NCBI GenBank assembly: GCA_018136815.1
Contig: CM030931.1
Location: forward strand, 795,511 to 859,510
DNA: 64,000 nucleotides
Direction of reading: 5' to 3'
Source of the DNA: Isochrysis galbana
Taxonomy: Eukaryota > Haptophyta > Isochrysidales > Isochrysidaceae
Numbering within the stretch: position 1 is the first letter of the stretch; each line of letters opens with the position of its first letter. A program made the position numbers and the translations under genes. Positions 34,787 through 46,700 of this stretch are shown one piece after another. The notes beneath the pieces were generated by a model. That model did no database searches and was not told where the DNA came from. It was given only the letters and a program-made list of their open reading frames with translations.

Positions 34787-35270
34787 ACTATTTCACGATG
34801 CGCGCGGGCGGCGGCGGCGATTGGCGTGGCTGCTCGGGTGGCATATTCGGAGATGGCGCCTGGTGGGGCATTCTATTCCAGTGGAAGACCGAGAACGCGC
34901 TGGCAGCGCGCCCGGTAGCGGTCGAAAGTTGGGCACTCGGCCCGTTCGGCCGGGTGACGCTCGCGTAGTCGTCGGCGCCACACACGGCCGACTATTTCGC
35001 GATGCGCGCGGGAGGCGGCGGCGATTGGCGTGGCTGCTAGGGCGGCATATTCGGATATGATGCCTGGTATGGGATTCTATCGTAGTGGATGACCGAGGAA
35101 GCGCCGGCAGCGCGCTCGGTAGAGGTGGGAAGTTGGGTGTTCGAATGCATCTCTGTACGTTAACGTTTAGGCGTTTTTTGCGCCAACGACGATATTCGAC
35201 AAGATGTGCGAGGCTGGAGAGGGCAATTGGCTCGGCCACTAGGGCAGCATATCTTGATTTAACGTTTTCT
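34787..35270 (+). repeat. 204-bp tandem repeat, two units and a decayed third
   Basis: ACTATTTC(A/G)CGATGCGCGC starts units at 34787 and 34991. Both continue with GGCGGCGATTGGCGTGGCTG, GGCATATTCGGA, GCAGCGCGC(C/T)CGGTAG and (A/G)AAGTTGGG. From about 35190 a third, more diverged unit keeps ATTCGACAAGATGTGCGAGG and CACTAGGGCAGCATAT. Weak open frames on both strands reflect the repeat and not an established protein. Confidence 0.85.
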
Positions 35271-36424
35271 GCTGTCCTAGTTGAAACGGATGAAAGAAAA
35301 GACCATGCCGTCCGCCCGGTCGCGGTGCCAAATTAGCCGCTCTAGCCCTCGGTGACTAGTGGCTAGTGGTTCACGTTAGCGTCTTGAGTTTTGTGATACT
35401 TTCGTACCCATTGAAGTGCAAAAGTATGAGTGTGACTTATGGTCCAGTGCGCAAAGAACCACCCCTTGTAGACCCAGTGAGTTGGCGTCAAAAATTTCCT
35501 CGTCATTCCATGTTTGTGCCTCGCATGAAGGGCCTCACTAAAATATACCGGAGGGGGCCCGACTGTATTTCGCGCACCGTCTTCGAAGGCCTGAAATTCG
35601 GCATTTTTCGAAAATTTCGCCGGAGAACCCCCCATTTTTTTTCTGATCCATCCTACCGGAAACTATAGGGAGCTTATTTAGTCCTTCATTTACCCATAAT
35701 TGCTGGTGCCCTCCGCACCCCTATAGTGAGTGACCGGGCTATTATTATAACTAATGTAGCTAGGTGAGAAGATGTGGCGTCTAGCTTGTGCCGCTACTGC
35801 CATGACGAGAGGCAACATCAAAGAGCACACGGTGAGCTACGGTAGCAGTAACGCACATGGCATTAGCGAGTGTTGCTGCGGCGTCTAGCTTGTCACATGG
35901 CGGTACATTAACCTAATCAATAGGCATCTATAGCTGAAAATCATCACAGTAATCGTTCAATTAAGCCGCAGTATCCTATGGGATCGAAAGACAAGACCAC
36001 TCAGCTTTCTTCGTGGACGCCGTAACACACCTTTTGCTCCATTACGCATTTTGACGTCAATGCGAGGGTTGTACACATAGCACAGAGAAGCCGGACTACA
36101 TGATGAGCGGTCCTAGCAGTAGGTGATGTCGGACAGCATGAAAATGGCAATTGAAGCTTCACTCTAGGCACCGGGTGGTGCCATCTCCGTCTCAGCCGCG
36201 ATTGGACCGTCCGTACCTCTTGGCCCATACTCCATGTATGCCTGCGCCGGCTTGCGCACCATCTTTTTTCGATACCTATTTTTACCACACGGGCTTTGGT
36301 TAGGCTGTTGCAAGTCCACGAGCCCTCGAGCAGCAGTCGTTCGATGGGGGGCGTCAAGTGCTTCAAAGAAATATCAGGGAAAATGAGCACATGCCACACA
36401 TTTATTGGGAAGCGTGGTACACTC
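35271..36424. other. no gene seen
   Basis: A relatively AT-rich stretch. GCATTTTTCGAAAATTTCGC at 35601 resembles motifs at 41.0 and 61.7 kb. An AATAAA on the minus strand near 36400 could be the polyadenylation signal of the LNR/kringle gene. Confidence 0.4.
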
Positions 36425-39400
36425 TCACCTGCGTAGACAGCAACCAATGCAGCAAAATAGCAATGTGAAGAAGATGCCCGCGCCAATTCCCGCTTTGTAG
36501 CCCATGGTGGTGGCGTCAGCTCGCAGCAAGGTCGCGATCCGATCGTACATTGAGGTAGTGCCCTGGCCGTGCACGTTCTCATAATGTGCCGAGAGCGACG
36601 AGTCGACGGTGCGGCTAAGCACGAAAAGGTCGCCGCAATCTCCCTATGAAGCGGTGTGAGGGGCGGTTGCGGGGGTGGATTGTGAAAGCAGAGGCTGAGG
36701 CGCATACGCATGGAGAATGTGAGGGGTCGATGACGCTGCAATTTTCAGCCGTCGCCAGATGGGACTGCCCAAGAACCACCCTTGAGTAGCTCTCACCACA
36801 TGTAGCTTGTGTGGCATGATGAGAGTCGGGGTTGGGTTGCAGCTAAGAGGAGCCCGGCGTAAAGGGGGGGGGATGGATGCTGCACGTGGCTTAAATATGC
36901 GCAGCCCCGACCCCAAGCTCGACAAGGGGAATGCACTGGCCGGGTTTAATAAGCTGGCACAAATATACGGCGAGAGCACAAAATACGCAATGACCGTGGT
37001 CAAGCTTGCGTATGCAGTATGGGCGCATCGCCATCAAGGGGGGAGAGGGGGTGCGGCAAGAGAGCTGCGCTAGCAATGCGAAGCTACCCGGAGCTGTAGC
37101 AAATCGATGTAATGTGCGCAGCCCCGACCCCAGGCTCAGTAAAGGGGTGCACTGGCCGGGTTTAATAAGCTGGCGAGATTGTGCGGCGACCGCACGAGCC
37201 GAGCGAATGGTTATGAGCGGACCATCGCAGGCATTCAGGGCACATCGCCAAATGGAGGATGGCCAAGAGCAAAGGAGCAACGGAGTGCGGGCATTCTTGG
37301 CAGTATGCAGAGATCGCCATGGTGCTCTGAAATTATTGCGCACCTTGTCCCATAGGCACATGGTCGTGTTGCATTTCAAATCGCAAACCCCGTCGGGTTC
37401 TTCCGGGCAATACGCAGGGCAAGGGTCCGGGGGTGGCGCGCGCGGTGGCGCGGGCGGCTCGGGCGACGGCGGCGGCGGCGGCGGCGGCGGCGACGGATAC
37501 TGCCTCGGCGGTGGCGGCGGTGGCTTCGGGCACGGGTTCTCCGCAGGTGGCCCAACGTCACATGGCTCCCAACGCTCTTCGGAGTCCATCGGATAGCACC
37601 AAGGCGCCTTCTCCTCGCCCATAGGGTTGCGGCAGAAATTGTGGCCTCCAAGACCAGAGTTCGGATAGTGGTCGTGCGTGAACGTGTGAGTTTTGGGCCA
37701 CTGATCAGACCACTTTTGACACGTGTGCCCTGTCTTGGTATGAGAAATGGTGCCGCGGTAGTCGGAACCATCGGCTTGGGTGTAGCATTCACCCGCATCG
37801 TGGAAGCAATCGTTGCCATCAAAATTGCATGCAGCCGTGTTGCACTCAGGGTCACATTCGCCATCATTGATGTACCTGCAGAGGCGAGTCAATGGCGACA
37901 GCTTTCTGTCAGCCTGCGGGCAAGGGAGTTTCCTCTTCCATCGCCGATTGTCCCGACCAGCAAGGGCAAGTGGTCAAGGCCATTCCAACCGTGGGACAAT
38001 TGATCATTGTATTGAATATGTGCACATCGTTTGCGTCTACTTGAGCAGTGCATGCACTACAGCATGTGAAGGTCTGCCGCGCGGCGAGCGCACTTCTCTC
38101 TGCAACCATCGGCACAACCGGGTCCTCCGCAATCTCCGCCATCCCATCCGCACGCAACAGAAAAGCATGCCTCGTCGCAATAGCCATCATTGATCCAAGA
38201 GGCCTTGCAGTCGACGTGGCATCCACCCCCACCGCCTGGGAGGCAGTCGCCTCGGTCGTTGTGGCACGAGGTCGTGTTGCATCCAAGCTGAAGTGAAGGC
38301 CGAACCGGTAGGGGACGGGGTCAGCTGTTGGACAGAGAGGATCCAGCGGCGCTGACATCGGGCAGCGGCCACATGCAAGTTCTCGCTGCCAGCCAAAACT
38401 CGTTCCCGCCAAAAATCTCCATCTCACCTGGCACTGTCCGTCTCCAAGCTCTGTCCATCCACACCCTTCAGCGCATCTTACAGGACCGTTGGTAGTGTCG
38501 AAGACGGCAATCTCGTAGTAGGAGGACTCGTATGCCATGACCTGGAACCCCACAGAAGGTGAAATGGTGCGGTGGGACAACGCGAGGGAGGACGAGTGCG
38601 GCACCAACCTCGGAGCTGCACCACGTTGCATGTGCAAGAGGCCCAATCGCTTTCTCAGCCCTCCTAAGCCGCACTGTCTTCTGGTCGAACTCACCGCAAT
38701 GTACAGCGTGCAGTTGGCATCACGCCCTGCAGAGCCGCAGAAACCGTACTGAGAGCGGGAGAGCGAGAACGTATCGACGGCGATCGCGTCGGCGACGTAA
38801 TCATAATTGTGTCCGGTCGGATACCTGCCATTCATGGGGCAAGTCTGCATGAGGATTGGGATGAGGATGCGCCACGTCTTGTTGGCGCCTGCCCTGATGC
38901 TCACTCGATGTCGAAGGACAGGTACATATCCGGATCGCCATCCTCGGGAAGGAGGACAACCTCGACGGATTCCACTGATGGTGGAATTGGCACTTGATAG
39001 AAGTGGTAGGAGGCCTCATACACGAAGAACTCATCTGACCACTCATCTGCAAGGGCGGCGATGACGCAGGGGCTTGTTCGGCCTCGCCCTTGCCGAGGCG
39101 CACCACACGACTGGACCTTGCCGAGGCGTACCACACTGCCTTGATCACTTCTCGTTGGCACCGCGCGCCCACTACCATACTTAAGAGCCCTCTGTGCTTT
39201 TGTAGCAACGTGGCACTCACCCATCTTGAGTGTGGCCATTGGCTGCTTCTTCGGCAGGTACGAGTCGTCGCACTCGACCGCCGTGGGAGGAGCCACATCG
39301 CAATACTCCCAGGCAGGGGCAGTGAGTGAGTCCACGTAGCACCACGGCCCCGTCTTCTCCTCGTCGGGCGCAGGGTTGCGGCAGAAGTTGTGGCCTCCAA

Positions 39401-39770
39401 GCCCGGAGTGCGGATATGCAAAGATGTTGTACTTGTGCATGTTGGGGAACTGCGAGCTCCAGTATTGGCACGGGCGACCGCTAGCGGTCTGGTTGATCGT
39501 GCCTCTGTAGTCCACCCCCGTGCTCGAGTTGTAGCACTCGGATGCGCCGTGGAAGCAGTCCTTCCCGTCGAACTGGCGCTCAGCGGTGTTACAGAGGAAG
39601 TCGCACACGCCGTCGTCAACCCATGCCCAGTCGCACGATGCCCAGAAGGGGGCGGGGGCCTCGTATGAGCGGGTGTATGATATCTCGTCATCCCACTCCT
39701 GTTGTGCCCGCACCGCGCCCCACCACGCCGCGTGGAGGAGGAGGCCTCCGAGCGCCACGCCGGCGCGCAT
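36425..39770 (-). CDS. secreted/membrane protein with five LNR modules, two kringles and one transmembrane segment, 7 exons
   Basis: Exons on the minus strand: 39770-39221, 39046-38905, 38824-38695, 38541-38428, 38287-38094, 37875-37344, 36643-36425; phases 1, 2, 0, 0, 2, 0 agree and give 626 residues. Order: signal peptide (1-22), LNR1 ([12 protein letters not shown]), kringle 1 ([13 protein letters not shown]...HNFCRNP...PWCYVD), a beta-rich domain of bacterial pre-peptidase (PPC) type (about 184-290), LNR2-4 (for example [11 protein letters not shown]...CGWDGGDC), kringle 2, a proline-rich stalk, LNR5, then transmembrane helix [17 protein letters not shown]2, LNR4 and LNR5 are completed only by splicing, which confirms the model. 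A perfect donor (CAG/GTGAGA) overlaps the stop, so cytoplasmic exons may follow. Likely an adhesion or receptor-type surface protein; ligand unknown. Confidence 0.85.
36898..37183. repeat. duplicated segment inside the last intron of the LNR/kringle gene
   Basis: GCGCAGCCCCGACCCC(A) followed by GCACTGGCCGGGTTTAATAA occurs at 36898-36957 and 37118-37177, about 220 bp apart. Between the copies the sequence differs. This lies in the 700-bp intron between exons 6 and 7. Confidence 0.8.
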
Positions 39771-40990
39771 CGTTTGGGGGGGGGGGGAGCACGCAGGGGA
39801 GCAGTAAAGAGGAGGGACAAGATAGTTAGACTTGGAGTCGTGTATGGAAGAGAAGCGGGGGGCGGGTGGGGGGGAAGGCGGAGAGGGGGGGCGCGGTGGG
39901 TGGGGGGGGCGGCATCATCACCGGGGGAGGGAAGCGCGGCGAGGGGAGGAGGAGGTGCGCGGGAGAGAGAAGAGAGCGAGCGCCGCGGCGGGGCCGCACA
40001 GGCCGCGGCGTCAATCTATCTACCACTATAACGAGAGTCTAGAGGTACTAGAGTAGAGTAGTAGTGTGTAGTGAAGTCACTGACTGCTGCCGGCTTTTTA
40101 TAGCTCCATGCTGCCGGAGCGCCGAAATCGGCCCCTCAGTTTCTTCACTTGTTCTCCTCCTAGCTTCATCAGCGGGACACCGGCGGATGGCCGATGGCAG
40201 GGGTATGCTGAGTCACACTGTCACACTGTAGCTTTGATTAGCTAGAGCAAGGGCGGTCTAACACTATTTTAACTTCTAAGGGTGTAAAAAGTCAGGATTG
40301 ACTGAGGGATACACCAAAGTAAAGTGGTAGACACCCCGGAAAACACCTATCTAGCACACATTCGGTGCCCTTTGGGCCCCAAACCCCCCCTCCTGGGAGC
40401 CCCCACAACGAAACGTGAAGCGTAACCCAAAAGCAAATACACCATCTCGGAGAGCCCGAATTGAAAACGACGCCGGGCGCGCTGCGAGCCCGTTCTTGGT
40501 CATCAGCCCAGTGTCCGGCCCGCGCCAAGCCCCATGTATCCAGGAACTGCCCAGCCAACCAGCCAGCCAGCAACGCCAATCGCGCGCGACGCGCCCCCGA
40601 CCCGCGTCGAAATCGGCCGTCGCGGGCATCGTCGCACCATACCAAGTTTGCAACTTGGGCGATTGCTGCACGGATTGCCCTTATTTGTCTCAGCCCCAAC
40701 TCTGCCGCGTCTGAGCGTGTGTACTCTTTGCTGCAGTGCATGTTTGGTGTTGATCGTGCTAATTTGTTGGCTGATCAGATGGAGGCGTCGGTGCGATGGT
40801 GCGATGGTGATGTTGCGATACAATCGCAATACGCGCAAGGGCGCGTGTGCGTAAGAAGTATGTCGTATGTCGTATGGTGATTGTGAGCACGCCACACGCC
40901 ACGCACTATACTAAATGAATGCATATGACATACATCATTCATAGAGGATAGGGGTGTGTGGGGCCACAAACAAAGTATATACCACCCCAT
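39771..40990. other. gene-free GC-rich and repeat-like DNA
   Basis: Poly-G and GA-rich promoter-proximal sequence (39775-40010) followed by unannotated DNA. At 40370-40435 CCCCCACAACGAAACGTGAA and flanks resemble 49600-49640, suggesting ends of a shared repeat. No ORF has support. Confidence 0.4.
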
Positions 40991-41290
40991 ACTAGGGACA
41001 CGCCAGGATGCCCAAGATTTCGGATTTTTTTTTCGAAATTTTGGCCTCCCCATCCTCGAGTGGTACGGGGCCCCAGACAATGCGTGGTTCTCAGGTACTC
41101 AGGTAAGGTGTCTAGGGTGTCTAGCAATAAATGGCAAGTGAAGTACGACGTCGATGGAACAGTCTCCGACATCGAGGATATCAACCATGGCGTGACTCAA
41201 TACTGTGAGTGCGATGTGCCCCCGCGGCTAGGAGTAGTAGCTGGAGTCTTCAGATTATTTTTCAACGTGAAAATAATGAAAGAACGCATG
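40991..41290 (+). repeat. repeat end plus a Tudor-like coding scrap
   Basis: AGGGACACGCCAGGATGCCC followed by TTTTTTTTTCGAAATTTTGG matches 61659-61705 (GGGACAGGCCAGGATTGCTC, TTTTTTTCGAAATTTGG). A short plus-strand frame after it reads YSGKVSRVSSNKWQVKYDVD then GTVSDIEDI, like a Tudor/chromo-type barrel common in algal transposon proteins. Too short to call a gene. Confidence 0.4.
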
Positions 41291-41624
41291 GAGAGGTGTC
41301 TCAGCTTCGTATTGCCATTGGCTTCACCGCCGCTAGGACCGGGAGGGGAGGGGAATGACTCCTCGACCAAAAAGCAACGCGCCTTTTCCTTTGCAATTCG
41401 AGTCATGTTTTTGGCATAAGAGCTCTTTCCACTGTGGGCCATGGTGCAAATGCGTCGGAGTGAAGAGCCGATTTCGGCGCTTCGCCCCGACAGTTATTAG
41501 TTAAACCGTTGAATTGCATCATTCATTGGCGCGGCACCACTCTAGGTGTTGGCCCGTTCCGATGAAGATGGTGTACGGCTCAAAGCCGTGTTCTTCCTGC
41601 GCCACGCGATGAGATCACGCCCCC

Positions 41625-43330
41625 CTAAGCCATGGCTTGCCGAGCTACGCAGATCTTAAGTAATTTTGCAATGCCAGGATTGGACGAATAGTGCTCGGCG
41701 GCGTAGCTTGGGATAGACCGCTCCCACAAATAGACCGCATTGCTTGATTCTCTCAGCGTCCCTTCTGGCATATCTTTGCTTACGACTCCAATGGCGCCTC
41801 GACTCCCAACCACCCCTTCGCCCTCTCTAGCTGCAGCAACGTCTGTGGCAAGCTCTGAGGGTCTCTTAACGTGGCGCATCGGTAGCAGAAGCCGTTCAAC
41901 GCCCGAATCGTAGATGGGAAAGAATCCCTGGGAAAGCAGGATGCGAGAAGACGTCAGAGGTGAGCTTCACCTTCTCATCACCCAGTGGAGTGTGATGAAA
42001 TCTCACCTGCTCAAGCATCCACTCCATTGGCGCTGTTGCTGGGTGCACCGCCTCATCAAATGATGCCAGACGTTCCAGCAATGTTGCCGGCAATGCAGCT
42101 CGCATTGGTATTTGTTTGTCTACAGTTTCCATCCCCACAACGCGCCCGCCCTCATTGGCAGAGCCAAAACCTCTCCGCTGTCTATGCCATCCGCTAGTGT
42201 CCGCCACGTCATCACCCATCGAATGCATGTGCATGCCTCCTTCACGGGTCGGAGCATATGTCGGTGATGGAGCGATCTCGCCGTGATAGTCAAAGGCGAC
42301 TAACCCAGCACCCACCAGGTGACGCCGGATCCCATCCCTTCCAATGGCCATGGGAAGCGGCGGCATGATTTGCACACTTTCAAAACCTACGTCAAGACAA
42401 TGTAGTGCAAAGAGTGAAAGGCGATGAGAATATAGTCGGTGCTGACCAAAACACGCAATGCAGCCTCGACTGACTGCACGCAGTAGTACGTGCTGACTGC
42501 ACACGCTGCAGCCCAATCTGATGGCGACTGTGCGTGAAGGGGAAGCTTGGCATACCCATTGCACGCCAGCCTAATGCAGTCCCCCAGTCGCGATCAACGA
42601 TTGTCACAATGTCATCTGCATCATGAGCACGCACAAACGCTCTAATAAGGCGTGAGATACCACCTACGACGGCGCCATCTTTCGCACAGCAGGTTCGCAG
42701 CAATTCGTGCGAGGCATGCCGAGTGCCTGCCCGTGTGACCCATCTGCGTGCTGAGAAGGTGGCAACTGCAACAAGCTCGTCGGAGCGAGAAAACAGCCCG
42801 TAGGCGTACTTGGCTTTCGTTGACCCCCATAGGTGATTCGCGTCCAGGAACGGCATGTACTCTGCCGCAACAATACGGCGGACAGTGGTGCTCCTGGCAA
42901 AGAGGCGGGAGCGCACGCATCCGCAGCGTGCTAGCAGCCGGGCGCGCACGATGTCGCCGCGCGAGCGCCACACATCCTCGTGGAGATGGACAAGCGTCGT
43001 CGGCGGGTGGCGCTCAGCACATGCGTCGGTCAGCCAAGCATTACACCCAGGAGGTTGCACATCCGCTGGGCTGCACGGTGAGGCGAGTAGGTGCAGAGCG
43101 AGGTTGGCCGAGCCTCTTCCTCCTCCTCCTCCACCTCCGCCCTGAATGGCGAGCACCGGACCCCACGCGCCTTCCAGCTGGAGCCGCCGCCATTCGAGGC
43201 CGGCCGAGTCGAGCCAGTCAGTCACCACGGTGACATAAGCTGATGGAGCACCTGTGGTGCACACCACCACCGCCGCCGCCAGCCGCATGCCAACGCGGGA
43301 GGTCGGCAGCGCCCCCGCCGTCGGCCGCAT
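41625..43330 (-). CDS. phage/homing-endonuclease-like protein, 3 exons
   Basis: Exons on the minus strand: 43330-42556, 42386-42007, 41927-41625 (stop); phases 1 and 0 agree, 485 residues. Residues about 145-270 follow a pattern I know from proteins of large phages, often linked to homing endonucleases: FLDANHLWG, YGLFSRSDELVAVATFSARR, HELLRTC, VVGGISRLIRAFVRA, IVTIVDRDWGTALGWRAMGF. The splice at MG/F is exactly where the family motif requires Phe. Exon 2 adds a segment of unknown nature; exon 3 begins GFFPIYDSGVERLLL. An N-terminal leader is possible (MRLAAAVVVCTTGAPSA from an internal Met). Function is inferred from pattern only; an ordinary nuclear gene of phage-like origin seems likely. 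Confidence 0.5.
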
Positions 43331-43566
43331 CGCGCTCGCAGTCGATCGACGAGGAGACCTGGAATGGCGTACTTTAGTCTAGGGATACATTCTCAACATA
43401 GAGTGGAGTACCAGAAAACTTTTCCTTTTGGGGTGATCGCGTTGTCCGATGAGCGAGCGAGCGATCGTAGATCGTTGAGGATAACAGTGTTGTCAAGTAG
43501 AAACTTCATCATAGCCCCCTAGTCACACACACGCCAACCGCGCTCACCCTCATCGCGGGGTGGGGG

Positions 43567-43730
43567 TGTTTAACCTGAGTTGTTTTGTAGGGGTTACTAT
43601 TCCCGAGGGGTGACGTCATCGGCATTGTTGCACCGTCATTGGCTTGTCGCGCTAGCTAGCCTTCAATGGTTACTCTGATCTACATTGCTCTACTCACAGT
43701 CACTGAGCCCAAGATGCGTTGGGCTAAACA
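43567..43730 (+). repeat. 5' LTR of the copia element
   Basis: 164 bp, with terminal TG...CA. The polyprotein frame extends back into it (ATGs at 43666 and 43711), so translation may begin inside the LTR or, more likely, further down at an internal Met. It contains a TGACGTCA (CRE/ATF-type palindrome) at about 43610. Confidence 0.95.
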
Positions 43731-46700
43731 TGGTACCCCCGCCGAGAGGAGTTCGTCCCTCCTCTGCGCGCGACTGAGCGCGCGTTCCCCGGATTTCTTC
43801 ACCCAACACAAGGTTGGACTAAACACAGACACCGAACAACTTTTCAAGCAAAGTGAGTTGTTCAAACCCCCGAACCCGCTCAAGGGAGCAGGTGTTGGAT
43901 CCCACGCTTCTCAATTGGGCCAACGAGCACTGTCGTCACCCACGCGCAGCCGGCGCGTCGAATTCTCGCCACAGCTGAAGCTCATCACCACCCAAAAACA
44001 TTCTCTGGTTGACGGTGAACAGCTTCAACTTTCCCAGTGGAATCTATATCACTTTTACGACGGCGTAGAGGTCGAAACGGCCATGGCTCGCTGGTTCGCA
44101 GGCGAGTCACTCACCTCCGAAGGGTGGTGGATCGAATCTCACCGCTGCTCCGCCGCTCACCCTCAAGCAAATCTGTTTTTGCTTCAACTTCCAATGCCAA
44201 TGCTTTTTGAATCCTGGACAAATTCGATGAGCTCATATGCCTCACATTTCGCACACTTTCTCGACCCCGATCTCAAAGCGGGACCGATCCGCAAACCGCC
44301 TGCTCCATCGCCACATCTAGCACCGAACCTCGCGGCGAATCATCTTCAACAACAAGAATTTGCATTCATGATGGGAGAATCCAACTTGGATGACTATGAC
44401 TCCCGCAAGTACCGTTGCCGTCCTTTTGATGGCACTCCCGGCCGACCATTTGAACTCTTCTGTCGCGATTTCGGCAATGCATTTTCGCGAGATTACATTG
44501 GTGATGCCGACCTCACCACATGCATGTTAGGCCTTGATGTTGGGGGCTACCTTGAACAAGATCCCAACACTGACCGAGCAATATTCGGAGGCCTACCAAT
44601 GTTCCAATTTCACAACGCTGATGGGTCCGTCAGAACAGCCGCGAGGCAACAACTTAATGACCACATCAAGAGAAAGAGAATTTTGTTCTCGTATCTTATG
44701 GAACACATCTCTAACTCAAACATACGCGAGATGCTAACGTCTCAAGCTCCTCACGATGGCGCCAAAGCGTATAAGATCCTCTATCAGCAATGTCACCAAG
44801 ATGTAGATGATCTCACCCTGATGGAGCATGATACTGAATGGGACTCCGTCTCTCTCCTCACGATCGGCATCAATGAACACTCAATCACAAACCTCATCGC
44901 TCACCTTCATAGTCTCAATGCAAAAAGGCCGTCCAACAAACAAAAGACGAACGATCAACTTGTTATCAAAGTTCTCTCGTGTATCACGTCAGACATATCT
45001 GAGTCACTAGCTCACAAATGTCAAGAAGAGATAGCCGCACCTCCTTCCCAACGTAAATATTGGACCCACAACGAAAGGGATGCTATCAAACTTAAAGCTG
45101 ATCTACAACCACTATGGAAGATCAAATTCAACCAAGGGGCTATATCGATCCCGAAGGAGGGAGGTAGGCGTGCGACAGGTGGTGGTGTCCGCCCCGACGC
45201 TTCATACTCGAAAGACACAGCGCTAGCGGCAAAAACGGACCCACCGCCTCACACTAATCAACCACCAAGGGCCATCCTAACATCTGGTCAAGCATTAAAA
45301 GCGGCTAGATGCTTTCGCTGTCAAGGTTCTGGGCATCAAGCGAGCGTGTGTCCCACCCCGGCCGATCATTCTGTCACCATCCACGATTGGATAGCCGCCC
45401 TTCAGTCCCATACGGCCGCCCGAGCCAAAGGGGGTCGAGGAAAGGGCAAAGGTGGCCACTCACAGCACGGCGCGAAGCAAGGTCGAGGCCGGAACAACTC
45501 CGCATACATGTTATCGGATAGTGCTGAAGCAGACAACTCCGACAATACCAACGCCAACACGCCGGCCGACGCTGTCCACTTTGCCGCGGGAGATGAGTGG
45601 CGCGACATCATTGACGACACCGCTTTTGTTATGACAAGCGCGAATCAATATCCACCCGGTATTGAACCCTCTACATTCCCCTTAAGTGCCTACATATGCC
45701 GCATTTGGGCTATCTTCTGGCGAATGCGACTTCTACTTCGACCACGGCCTCAACAACCCAGCGTGTCGAACTCAGACACCGCGCTACTCTCACAATCATC
45801 CACATCGCGGCCGCTCTCCTTCATAGTCGATTGTGGAGCCACAAAACATTGTATTTCCGACGAGACCGAGTTAGATCGCATCACCGATGACAACCCGGGC
45901 ACCTTCATAATCATCGGCGACGGCCGACGCGTGCCGATCTCCAAGATTGGCGACATGACCATCGTTGTTGACGCTCGCCTTCGTCTTGCAAACGGCTCCC
46001 ACGTCCAGCGGCGCGTCCCTGTTCGCCTCACCGGTGTGAGGGTTGTCCCTGGTTTGGCGGCTAGGCTTTTTAGCTGCCGAGCCGGCTATGAGAACGATAA
46101 GATCTCCACCTTTCTCAACAAAGAATGCTATCTCCAATTACCTGGGGGAGAGCTAGCTCCTATGGCCGCATCGGGTCATCACTACACTCTCGATTTCGAC
46201 ACGGCTTTGACCGCCTCAGACGACGTTGATAATGAGCCCTCTCCATACCTGTGGCACGCTAGGCTCGCCCATTTTAATGTGCACCGCATCCGTGCAGCGA
46301 TGGTCTCACGAAATATTTCCAACGCCCATGCTTCGCCTCACACATTGAACTGTAAAGCATGCCTCGAAAATCAACGTCGCTCGCCGCACAAGAGGATCCC
46401 GCCAAACATTGAAAAATACCGACACTTTGGCGAGAAGGTCGTGTCCGATACTTGCGGCCCTTTCCCTCCTTCACCATCCGGTCTCCGCTTTGCGATCATC
46501 TTCATTGATATGTACTCGAGACTCGCCGCAGTCTACTTTCTGAAGCAAAAATCTTCCGCGGATGTCCTCCTTGCGGCTCAAACGTATGTCGGAGACTATG
46601 CGTATCTTCTTACAAATACGTCCATAACAGGTGTTGTTGACCAATGGCACACAGATAATGGCACGGAATTCACCGCATCGTCCATCGACGCTTTCTGCTC

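Noticed and set aside
34793-35239. 148-codon minus ORF over the 204-bp repeats
   Set aside because: Pro/Arg-rich translation of the repeat; plus frames are equally open.
36001-36741. 246-codon minus ORF over the last exon of the LNR/kringle gene
   Set aside because: Different frame from the spliced gene; the LNR5 and transmembrane reading is supported by splice phase.
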